NCBI GenBank assembly: GCA_032622095.1
Contig: CP136065.1
Location: forward strand, 62,171,094-62,235,093
DNA length: 64,000 nucleotides
Reading direction: 5' to 3'
Source: Siphonodentalium dalli
Lineage: Eukaryota; Mollusca; Scaphopoda; Gadilida; Siphonodentaliidae
Shown here: positions 1 to 44,100 of the stretch, in pieces
Layout of the letters: every line of letters begins with the position of its first letter
Position numbering within the stretch: position 1 is the stretch's first letter
Program-made: the position numbers and the translations under genes
Notes under the pieces: model-generated
Seen by the model: the letters and a program-made list of their open reading frames with translations, nothing else
Told to the model about the DNA's origin: nothing
Database searches by the model: none

Positions 1-307
1 TGCAGAGCACCTGTGTTCTTGGTTCAGACACCTACATACCAAGTTTCAATAAAATCGGATGATCATTACTGGAGTTATAACTCTGGACGGACGGATGGGA
101 CGCACAGACGGGACGCACGGATGAGGCTGATTACATTGATTGAATAAATTTTTCGGGGGACAATAAGCTAGATGATGGTGAATTTTGGAGAATCATATTG
201 ACATATTGCTTAGAGCTGGATCAATCTGGATTTTTACGTGTATACAGAGTCGGCGTATATGGGCAGTGTAAAAAGGGGGCCGCAGGGCGTGTTACAGGCC
301 CCTGTGA
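1..307. other. Gene B intron 3, no recognised feature
   Basis: Left edge of the window. A short GGACGGACGGAT-type tract at about 92-122 resembles the end of dispersed repeats seen at 14040 and 20810. Nothing else is recognised. Confidence 0.5.
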
Positions 308-497
308 TCGAGGTAACTAATGGGTGAACATCACTAACTTCAACTGGGGAACTTCAATCAGATCCTATAGGTCTCCAATAGCAGTGGAGGCCTAAGCAGA
401 ATGAGGTTCCCAGAGGGTGGATTTGGTTATGTCATCACTAAATTCACCCTCTGGGGACCTCATTATGCAAATGATAGACACACTATTTCAAAGCTTG
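308..497. mobile_element. hAT-like foldback MITE (family 1), partial
   Basis: Right-hand half of the family described at 4542-4985 and 52693-52946: internal ATCGAGGTAACTAATGGGTG block, AGAATGAGGTTCCCAGAGGG arm, then the opposite arm ending in TATTTCAAAGCTTG. The left terminus is missing. Confidence 0.7.
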
Positions 498-607
498 TAA
501 CTTTCCATAGCCGGCAGCCAAATGAATTTTTTTTGCCAAAATGTGAATTATTGTTGCATTCTGAAAAATTATCAAGCGGCATCGTGAACCCTGTTTGTAT
601 ATATTAC

Positions 608-6054
<5,447 letters not shown>

Positions 6055-6230
6055 GGTGTGTGTCCTTATCTAAGTGTGTGGAAGGCAGTGCAATAACAGC
6101 ATACACTAATATGCAAATAGTGGGTAGCTGCTGTACAACAGCATTGGGTCTATATACATGTAGGTTACCATCATTTGATTTGTTTGCATTTGGATAGCCA
6201 AGGTCAGTTTCATAACTAGAGGCCTAGCAT

Positions 6231-6742
6231 GATTGGCAGATGTTCAACCCATACAAGCATAAAGACAATCACACTAAGCCCCAGCTGTAACAGAATGTAC
6301 ATATATAATAGTAAGGGCAGATGAAACCTGTTTTTATGTGTAACCAATCAGGTAAGTGGGTGTCAGACCAGGTAACACGAGTTCCAGGGTAAGCAACACC
6401 AAACCTAGCACACCAGAATGACAGAAAACAAGTCAAAGTGAAGCACTGGCAGGTAGACCATAAATGGCCTATTTGTTAGTCAACATAGGTTTTAGTAAGA
6501 AAGAAAAAAGTCTCAAACATATTCGTCATTTTACCCACATAATATTGGCGGAGCAAAAATGTAATGGATGTCAAGAACAAGAGGAGAGTGTCTGCAACGT
6601 ATATGAAAGAAAGGGGATATATTAGGGTCAGGGTCCCAATCACATTGGCAGATGTTCAACCCATACAAGCATAAAGACAATCACACTAAGCCCCAGCTAT
6701 AACAGAATGTACATATATAATAGTAAGGGCAGATGAAACCTG
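6231..6742. repeat. 100-bp direct repeat pair upstream of gene B
   Basis: 6231-6330 and 6643-6742 are almost identical (ATTGGCAGATGTTCAACCCA to AAGGGCAGATGAAACCTG) and 412 bp apart. They lie 180-690 bp upstream of the gene B start codon, so they could affect its promoter. No transcription-factor site is claimed. Confidence 0.8.
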
Positions 6743-7689
6743 AGATATATGGATTTATTATATGCTTACCTATAAAATAGCGGATTATTATCAAATTGTA
6801 AATCATCGTATGTATCTCTTAGAAGCTACAGTTAAATCATGTTTTGTTATTTTATTGTAGCTTTTTGTTATTTCACTGTTGCTTGCCGAATGATATCTTG
6901 ATAGTGGTCCCCCCCCCAAAACCTGGAATGTCGCTGTTATAACTTATATGAGATATCATGACTGAGGAAGAAAAGCTTCATTTGCATCAAACAATTTTAT
7001 GATATAAAATTTGTAACATGGGAATGAATATGTAGTGAAAAATATTTGAGTGAGATAATACAGATTGAAATGAAAATGGGTATCTCATAATGAAGCAGAT
7101 ACCGGTATTTTACGAAGAAAAAAATAATGAACATTCGACCTAAAGCTGTACATTTATCAGACGGTGGTAAGCTCCATTGCAGTGATTTTAGGTCAAGTGA
7201 ACTCTCCGACCGCGTGTGAGGAGTGCAGGAAATCTAGCTTGATTAGTCGTCTTCACGGAAGCTTGACCAAAATTTTTATTAATTCAGCATTAGCCTTTTC
7301 AGCGGGTCATTTCTTGGATTTTTCCACCCTCCCACCCCTTTGTCCATGTCCTCCCTACCAGTGACTGATGGGTATGCTTTTTGTTTGGCGTTGACATTTC
7401 AGACCTATGTTGTATCATGTGTGGCATGGAACACCCACAGCAGAGGAGGCTATTTTAGGGTAGCGCCACTAGCCGGTAATTGTTTAACATATAATGTGGT
7501 ATTTATTATGGTCGGTAGTTCTTATTAAAGAATTGCCATATCTCACATATGTCTGTTTTACATTCTTATCCCATTAATGGTAATAGGGCAGCTTCATATG
7601 GCTGGGGAGATAGGACATAAAAGTTGTTATAGATATATACACACAAATAGTGAATATGCAATGAGATGTTCGAGTCACTAAAGATATGG

Positions 7690-7870
7690 TAAGTGTTGGC
7701 AGTGGCTATTGCTGATAAAATAGTCACATCCATTAAAAACGCTATAAACAGAAGGAATATTATATTATAGACAAACCTTGTTCTTATACCAATTATAAAT
7801 ATCGCATAAATTCCTTGTTATTATCATGTTAGTATTGTGTTATGTAAACAAACGACATGTTATGTAAACA
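7690..7870. repeat. Dispersed repeat (copy 1 of 3)
   Basis: Shares blocks such as AAAATAGTCACATC, TATAGACAAACCTTGTTCTTA and TTATGTAAACAAAC with 12745-12905 and 34672-34880. Non-coding, old, origin unknown. Confidence 0.6.
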
Positions 7871-9389
7871 AACAGTACATAAAGAGTATGCGATAGGCAA
7901 AACACTCAACAGAGAGGAGACCCCACTAAAGGAACCTTGGTTAGAAATGCCACCAAGTTCTTTAGAACATACTGGTATAGTGATTGCTAATCATCACCTC
8001 TCAAAAATTCGGTGTTGAATTGGTCACCAGGAATCACTCTCCTTATTAAAAAAAATTGCCACTGTGCTGAGTATTATGTTTATTACTCACTATTTACATG
8101 CTGTATATAAACAAACGCTCAGCTCACAAAGTGTGTTTTAAGGATAATGCCACATTCATACTATCATTACAGTATACTACATGTATTAGTGTATTCTTGA
8201 GGAAATTTTCATAATTTGTTAACTGTTAATTCTAAATTATTACCTAAATAATGAAGGCAATCCGGTCTTTAAACCCTTCTATACTAAATACTCATTGAAT
8301 TTATTATCTGAACATTTCGCTCCAATAAATAGGACTTCTTCTCAACTTTTATCATCTGTCGTCTGCCAATTTTTGCTGATAACCCGTCCAGGTGTACAGT
8401 TTTGCAACTGAGTGGGAGAATCCATTTAGTATGGAAATGGTTAAAGTGATATGAAACACTCTGGTTGGGTTATCAAATATAAATGGAGAATAATCTTGCT
8501 CAAGGTAGTTCTTTTTACGGATATTAATCGAGTTCCGCCCCTTTACTCTTCTAGAATGGATGTTCATTCAATAGACGCACTACATGTAAACGTGGATCCC
8601 GGGCATACACGTACAGCGTTCGTGCTGGACCGAAAAATCTTCTATGAAATTGTTTGTGGCCACCAACAGCATGAACACTGTGCACCTAAACCCCTGAATG
8701 TGATTGATTACCGCACATATCCGCAATTAATCTTTCTTCAAAACGATATATCATCTACCATGATAGAAAAATGTATAGTGATGATACAATTGTTGAATGT
8801 ATTGTTTACACACATTTTCTGATAGCTCAACAAATCAAAATTCTCTGCAAAACTGGGCTTTGATTACTTATAAATCTTGTTGCTTTGGCATTTGACAGTT
8901 CATGGACCTCTGATATATGCATGTGTTTGATCTCATCATGCTTGGGAAACGCTGCCCTCTATGTTCATATACGCACAGCTTCCATTTGACCTAATCCAAA
9001 AACATACAGGCAATATAACTCGCAGCCGCCCACGATTTTGGGCTTAACGTCCATTATAGAAGAGCAACGGTGTGGGACTCAGTCCAAAAACAGCATCATC
9101 TCAACTGATATACCAAGCTATTGTGTCCGAGAAGACTTGGTCTAGTCCATAAACAGCAATACTTCGTCACGGCCAGTGTTGCTGTGGCTAGTTCCGCGCG
9201 GGCGGCTTGAGCCCCGCGACGACGAACGACCCCCACCCGGCCGCCGCGAAGCCAAGAGCTGGCTAATGCCCCGCGCTTATCCTCGCCTCCCGATCGAAAT
9301 CGAAGAATATCAGGTCGACGATCATCTTCCCACTTATATTTAGCACCATTGCTCAGAAATAAATTTAGTGCTGGAATTTTTTTTCTCAA

Positions 9390-9552
9390 TTAGCACTATT
9401 GTAAGCCAGATAGTGCAAAGCCGTTTGGCCGCAGCCATCTTTAATGTCAGCTCCATTTTCTAAAAGAACTTGGCATACTACAGGGCTATCAATGGATTGC
9501 ATCAAACAGCTAGGTCTTGTTGTGGAGAATGTAAGCTCCGTGAGAATCTAAT
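9390..9552 (-). pseudogene. Broken ankyrin-repeat fragment
   Basis: The minus strand reads SPVVCQVLLENGADIKDGCG then QTALHYLAYNSAN and a stop, a typical ankyrin helix-loop pattern (LLENGAD...GQTALHYLA). Just upstream another frame gives HGAYILHNKT, a stop, then LFDAIH, which looks like the preceding repeat separated by one frameshift. An AG acceptor-like site lies at its upstream edge. No start or donor is seen. Probably a relic exon of an ankyrin protein; a real exon with sequencing errors is less likely. Confidence 0.55.
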
Positions 9553-10734
9553 GTTAACCCAAACCTAAGTCCATTCTAACTCACTCAGAGACTAAATATT
9601 TCACCATCTTGATGTTCTTGGCAAATCATGCAAGTCTGCAAATAGTGTCTTGGTCCAAGCTAGGGGTTGAAAGTGACTTCTCCCTCTGGAGATTTTAGGG
9701 AGACTTCAGCCCAAAATAGGGAGAAATGGGTGAGACTTAAAAAAAAACAACATAAGACCACTTATTAATTTTCCAAAATCACTTTATTTATAACATCAAT
9801 AAAAAGATAAAATAAAAATAAAAATAATTTTTTTGGACTCTATCTGAAGAAATTAGCCTAATTGTTATTATAAATTTGAAATTTTTGGAAATGTTTTGTG
9901 TAAATATCATTAATCAGTACAATTAGAAAGTTACAGTAGTCGTTAAATTATAAATTGGAAGTAGTATTGTTATACAATATTGTAGGATTATATAATTCTA
10001 GTATAATTTCCTTGACTGGAAGATATGATTGAAGAAGATGATCATGATGTATGTTACTTTGTACGTTTAATTTGGTCACTGCTGTAATGTGGGTGTCCGC
10101 TAAAATAGACAATAAGGACTAATCAAGTTGTAAAAGCTTTTAGTTTCATTTCTAAAGCTTTTATTAATTAATACCAACGTCAATGGTATAATTCGATTAA
10201 AGCAATAAACTTGACAAGAGGGCGCAGCCATTTATTTACAGAATCTGTCTCTCCAAAAGTGTGATGCATTGCCAAAACGAACTTCCGAAGCACCTGGTAC
10301 ATTATCTGTTAATGTCATAATTGTTTTATATCTGAATAGCGGGACAGTGGTCTTGTAGTAATGTATAAACTCATGGAACTCAAATGGTCTAATTATTTCT
10401 TATACTAGCGATAATGACTTTCGATGGTTAGACATGTAATCCCCCGATAATCCGGTCGACTTCAAAAAAATCGGCCTGGATTGAATGTGACCTCCTTTGA
10501 TCAGAAAGGAATATTTTAAGGAAAAGTTTCACCCAATGGTTCAGAGAGATAGGAAAACAACATTATCACAGATATATTTTACTATATTTTTTTTCAAGAC
10601 AAGTAAAATTTCCACCGGTAAATCTCAGTTCGGTCACATTTGGAACTTGGAAGGCGACTTTGTTTTCGCCTTGCATCACCCGAGGGTGAAGTCGGTGGCT
10701 TCGAGGCGAGAACTTCGCCCCAGTCGCCTCCTAG

Positions 10735-11245
10735 CTTGGGGCCTGAATAGTGTGTCTGTCAATTGTAAAATGAGGTCTCCAGACGGTGACTTTAGTGATG
10801 CTATCCCGCACAGCAGGCTAGCATCGCCAAATTCACCCCTCTGGGAACCTCATTCTACTTAAGCCTCAAATGCTATGGGAGACCTAGGATCAGATTGAAG
10901 TTCCCCAGTTGAAGTTGGTGATATTCACCCATTAGTCACCTCAATTATGCATTTTATCTTCTGCAAATTAGAGGACTTAGAAACTGAACAGAAGGCTAGC
11001 ATCACTAAATTCACCCTCTGAGGATCTCATTCTGCTTAGGCCTCATTTTCTGGGAAGTATCTATATTCTCAAGTTAACATTGTTTTAGTTAATTTTTCCC
11101 TTCTGTTCAGTTTCTATATCCCCTAATTTGCAGAAGATTAAATGCATAATCGAGGTAATAATTTGTTCTGTGCGGGGTAGCATCACTAAATTCACCCTCT
11201 GGAGACCTCATTCTGTAAATAACAGACACACTATTTCAAGGCTTG
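10735..11245. mobile_element. hAT-like MITE (family 1)
   Basis: Starts near GCCTGAATAGTGTGTCTGTC and ends CACTATTTCAAGGCTTG, with both foldback arms and the middle block, part of which is repeated in inverted order. Confidence 0.75.
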
Positions 11246-11517
11246 ACCAAGAAGGATAACCCTTGAACGGAGAAAGTGAACAACATCATCAGATTCTATT
11301 TGAAAGCAATCATGATGGCAAAACTCTGTACCAAATTTCATTCATATCCAAAGACCCTTGGTTAACTGGTTCGCTGCTAAATATCCTACATACATATAAT
11401 GAAATGCGTATATTTATTTCACTAAACAGAAATTCATTGAAATTTATGCTTGGAGAATGTAAATTACTTTGTTTGCACTCTTTTTCTCGAACTTGAGCCC
11501 CACACATATATGCATTT

Positions 11518-11805
11518 GGGATAAGGTTATAGTTACGAATCTGGTTGTCTGATTAGGTTATGGTTAGGAGTCTGGTTGTCTGATTGGGGTATGTTATGAG
11601 CCTGGGTGTCTTATTGGGTTATGGTTAGAAGACTGGCTGTCACATTAGGATATGGTTATGAGTCTGGTTATCTGATTAGGTTATGAATATGATCCTGGAT
11701 GTCTTATTGGGTTATGGTTATAAGACTGGATGTCGGATTAGGTTATAAAGGTCATGAGACTGGTTGTCGGATTAGGTTATGGATATCAGCCTGGTTGTCG
11801 GACGC
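11518..11805. repeat. ~31-bp minisatellite, about 9 copies
   Basis: Degenerate tandem units of the form GATTAGGTTATGGTTAGGAG then TCTGGTTGTCT. Intergenic, no coding role seen. Confidence 0.85.
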
Positions 11806-12744
11806 CATTTTGCAAAACAATTTGTCATTTTCCTCTAACTTTTCGCAATAAAACTACTCTTTCTGACAATTTTATCGGTCGGCATCCAATCAAACTTCAC
11901 AAGGTCACAATTTAATTATATATCATGGTTTCCGCTAGGGGTAGGGGAATGGGGCCGGTAGCCGTCAAGGGGAAAAATCCAGGTAAAAGTAGCCTGTTTT
12001 ACTTTTAGCACTGGTTGAACTACTTTCGTTATATCGGCCAATAGAATCGTGTGAGAGTAGAAACGGCAGATTGTTTTGTTCCATTTCTGCCCAAGTGCCA
12101 AGCTATCAAACCTTATACATGTACCTGTAACTTTAAAACTAGTAAATTTATTAGATATATATTAATTTACGAAGTACATGTACAGAAAACCAGTAATTTT
12201 AATCCCGAGTTAAACGTGCTCGTTAATGTTAAAAGACTCACTGTGGAAGACACAGCAGATGTTTCGGATGCATAACGTAATCGGAATATATTAAGGCTGA
12301 TTACATACAACCGCAACGTAACTAACCGACCTCAAAGGCATAGCTCCTAGCGATGTCAGTTCTGATCACTTCCTGTTTCAATTTAACAACGCGTTTAGAG
12401 TGTACACTCACAAGATATAAAATAAATTCACCTTTTAAAATTCCTTAGTACTATTCCAACAAAATTCAGAAGTTTTAAACATCTTTATACCTTTATAGAC
12501 ATGCAGTATGTCCTGGGGTATGGCAGGAGGGGAAAACTTGGCGAGGGGAACGGGGCCGTCAAGGGGACCCTGTGCCGGTATAGCGGAAACCCTGTATATA
12601 TTTAACAATATTTTAAAAATATTACCTGACAAATATGATTTAAATGATTAAACAAAACAAAGAATACAGTGACGCCGCCAAAGCCCAGAGCTGGGCTTCC
12701 ACCACTCTTACATAGGGTCTAAATATGGGCTTCCAGCACTGGAC

Positions 12745-12905
12745 CAGTTAAAGATATGGGTGGCCTTCGCAGTGGGTGTTGCTGTTAAAATAGTCACATC
12801 TGCCTAAACTGAAAGAATATTACATAATAGACAGATTTTGTTCTTATGCCAATCATAAATATGTACTTGTCACGTGTATATGCTTTGTTATGTAAACAAA
12901 CATCA
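12745..12905. repeat. Dispersed repeat (copy 2 of 3)
   Basis: Same family as 7690-7870. About 300 bp beyond the ADH5 stop codon, so possibly in or near the 3' UTR. No clear AATAAA was found on the minus strand between 12600 and 13200. Confidence 0.55.
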
Positions 12906-13201
12906 AAAACATTATAGAACCATTCATTTATAGACAATCACTGAAAACAATGAAAATAATATATTCTCACAGCACCACGAGAGGCAAATGGCACAGGAAT
13001 GACAAACACCACAAGTGATTATAAAATTATATTCTGACAGATAACAGAGTAAGTTAAACAGATAGTAAATTGGTAAGATTTTCCCTATGAGAAGGATAAT
13101 ACTAGACAGATGACTCTGGTTAATTTGTAGTACTGTATGAATTTGATAGCACAAGATTGATGGCTTATCGTCTCTGATTATATAGTTTCTTCTGTTCACT
13201 T

Positions 13202-40985
<27,784 letters not shown>

Positions 40986-41026
40986 GGTTCGATGTGGAAA
41001 AGGGGCGGAAGTGACGCGATTTTGCA
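40986..41026. promoter_or_regulatory. 41-bp head-to-head gap between ADH5 and METAP1 start codons
   Basis: The ADH5 ATG (minus, 40985) and METAP1 ATG (plus, 41027) are 41 bp apart. The gap contains GGGGCGG (41002-41008, GC box), CGGAAGTG (41006-41013, ETS/GABP type) and GTGACGCG (41011-41018, CRE-like half), overlapping as GGGGCGGAAGTGACGCG. There is no TATA box. This fits a TATA-less bidirectional housekeeping promoter. With so little room, the 5' UTRs must be very short, overlap, or start further out. Confidence 0.75.
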
Positions 41027-41143
41027 ATGGCCGACACCAGTGGCGCACGCGTTTGTGCGACCCCGGAATGTGCAAACGAGTCTAAACTTCAGTGTCCTAC
41101 ATGCGTAAAACTGGGGATATCTGGATCATTTTTCTGCTCCCAG
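41027..41143 (+). CDS. METAP1: METAP1 exon 1, zinc finger first half
   Basis: ATG in context GCAATGG, 39 codons, donor [29 protein letters not shown] then [19 protein letters not shown]. The start is chosen because the zinc finger follows immediately, as in human METAP1. Confidence 0.95.
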
Positions 41144-44100
41144 GTCATTTGTTGTTTATTGGCCTTGATGCACAAATTTTGTGTTTATTTTCCAATACAT
41201 TTCCTATCTTCGTGTCATTTCTTTTCATTTCACTCCCAAAATCATTGAAAATGAACTGATGTAACTTTTATTAACAATTTTTCAATGGAGCAAAACCAAA
41301 AATTAGACACTAAATTAAACTCTATAAATATCACTAACTTTCCATGGTACTGATATGGAGAAAATTGTTGGAAAATGATTGTCACCCATGTCTGTCTATC
41401 TTAAGACTTAAGTTAAGTTAAATTCTTATTCTTAATTATGCGGGTTGTCAGATTTTAAAGCCATTTGTAACGGACCTCCGCGGATAATATGTTCATATGA
41501 GAACCTCCCCAACGTATGACCGGAGGATAATATGAGAACCTCCCTCGCATATGACCGGTGGATAATATGAACCTCCATGCACCGCTGATGACCGGCAGAT
41601 AATATGTTCATATGAGAACCTCCCCCGCGTATGACTGGCAGATAATATGAGAACCTCCACCGCATATGAATGGCGGACACATAAGTTTTTAAGTCTATAA
41701 ACACTATTTGATTTGAATATTCTTTTGAATAGTCTTACCATTGACATATTCATTCGTTCAAACCAGTTGATCTATTTTGTAACTTGGCTTTTAGTCGCCG
41801 GGCTCCGACATCTGGGCTTAATAAAATAAAAATAAGTGCGAATATCTTGGAGCGAATTTCTGCAACAATTTCACCGCGTAGTGGACTCATTTGGAAAAAA
41901 AATACATTCACTGTGTCTAATCCTACATTTTGATATACTATACGCCCCATTATATTGAATATACCAGCTGAAATCGATCCTGCACATGTAATTGTAAACA
42001 TCGAGTCTATTTTTAGCTGTTTTATCGGCGCGTGTTTGCATGTTCGCCATTACAATATTCGCACTACAACAGCCATATTGTAGCTAAAAACGAATGCACA
42101 GTATTCCACTGCGTTATGTGATATCACATAACGCAGTGGAATACTGTGCATTCGTTATTTGATACCTAAAACTTGTTGTTTGCTTGCGTATTCATCGAGA
42201 AATCTAAATTCTAAACATTAATGTCGAACGCAGTTTTTCGTGTTTGTGGCATTTTATGTTAGGTCAGTTGTCGAACGAATAATGTATTCCTCGAGATATC
42301 GGCCGTCCCACGCAATTTGCAAAATCCTGTCCCGCAGATTGTCATTCTATTCCAAATTCCACCCCATGTTAGGTCAGTTGTCGATCAAATAATGCAACTT
42401 CTGGTGTCCGGTCAGTGGCGGGGTTAATATGTGTGGATAGGGCGAATGTGGGCCGTTCATTAGACACCAAAATGAGCCCCCTACGCCCTGTATTCCTCGA
42501 GATATCGGCCGTCCCACGCAATTTGAAATTCTGTCCCGCAGATTGTCGTTTTGTCCCATATCCCGGGTCACAAGATAAAGTAACATTTGGAACTGGTGAA
42601 TGGTGATGAATTGTAACTTGTGAATGCCATAACATCTTGTTTTCCAAACAGCACGCATACACTATATGCAATATGCACACGCCATCTTAAGGACAATCTT
42701 CTCCATAATATAAAAAGACCGACAATGACGAGACTGTGCAAAAAGTAATCAATAAGGTTTTCAATACAAAGACTGGACTTCTGACGACAATTGACAATGG
42801 CAGACATACGATGAGACATTATGAAATTGTAAATGATCAACTCAGGGATAATAGAAGTGCGCTGCACTCAACTGGTGACTTTCAGTTAGCGGACAAATTC
42901 AAAGTAAGACATCAAATTTGGGTAAACTTGCCACCGGAACGAAGAGATACATGTAGACGTCTAAAACAAATTCTACAATTCGTATCAGCTCCTTCGACTG
43001 TTTTGCTATCAACAGACGAAAAAAAAGTCCCAAAGGGCAATGTCACACACTCCCCTTAGATGGGGTAAATGTGCCGAGTCTCAAATGGTGGAGCTCGAGT
43101 GCTGTAATAAGTGAAACAGCACAAGCACTTTAAACAAAACATAGGGGCACGTTGTCTGCCGGTCCAAACCCGGATAAAAGCTGATGGAAGTTTAAATTCG
43201 TGTCAAACCGAGAAGACACTACAAACCGAGAACAAGCTTAATTATCAAAACGAGAAGACACTACAAACCGAGAACAAGCTTAATTAATTAAGCCGATACG
43301 CTGTGTGTTAAACGAGATCATCGCTCGGTGGCGCTTACAATTTGTTAACAATATGTCGGTTAAATGCATAAAAGTAAACATTTTAATGAAAATATTGATG
43401 TCTACTGTAGATATTTCAAATAAAACACTATATTTAATGTATATAAGGCATTTTAAACCTTGTTCTCGGTTGTTCTCGGTTGTTCTCGGTAAATAGGGTG
43501 ACCCATTTGTAACCATGATTTTCCAGACACAGTTAAGCCATATTCAATTAGTCCATGTTTCCATTTCAATGATGTGTGATTACCAAAAAGAGTATAAGCT
43601 GTAGTTAATTAAAATTTAACACCAGGCTGTCACTGTGGTGTCAGCCTTTGTACTACTGTCGTACTGCTATAAATCTTATGATGTTCATCCAGAAGATACC
43701 GCACAGTAAGCTTTCTCGAAACAGTGCGCGGAAGATTCTACCACTCACTCTCTCTAATATAAGGTTAAAAATAATCTTACAAACTCGCAACTGAATAATT
43801 TCTACTAATATATTTCACTAAATATAAATGTTTGAATTCAACCCCACATGCATAATACGGTGACTGTTTTATTTGTACCGCGCAAATGTTTCAAGGGGCT
43901 GGTAGTAGAAGGTTAATTTGAGACTATGCATACTTCCCATAAGATGAAGCCTAAGTAGAATGAGGTCCCGAGAGGGTGAATTTGATAATGCTAGCCCTCT
44001 GTGTGGGATTGCGCCACTACATTTGTAAATTCACCATCTCGGGACCTCATTCTGCAAATGTCAGACACACTATTTCCAGGCTTGATATGAATGATTGATA

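Larger units (their letters stand above)
6055..13201. other. Intergenic region between ADH5 and gene B
   Basis: 7.1 kb between the ADH5 stop codon and the gene B start codon. It holds a 100-bp repeat pair, an ankyrin-repeat relic, dispersed repeats, one MITE and a minisatellite, each listed separately. The gene B promoter should lie just right of 6054. No TATA box at a standard distance was identified. Confidence 0.7.

Noticed and set aside
9096-9389. 97-residue minus-strand frame rich in Arg/Ala
   Set aside because: Does not continue the ankyrin frame; GC-rich chance frame or repeat.
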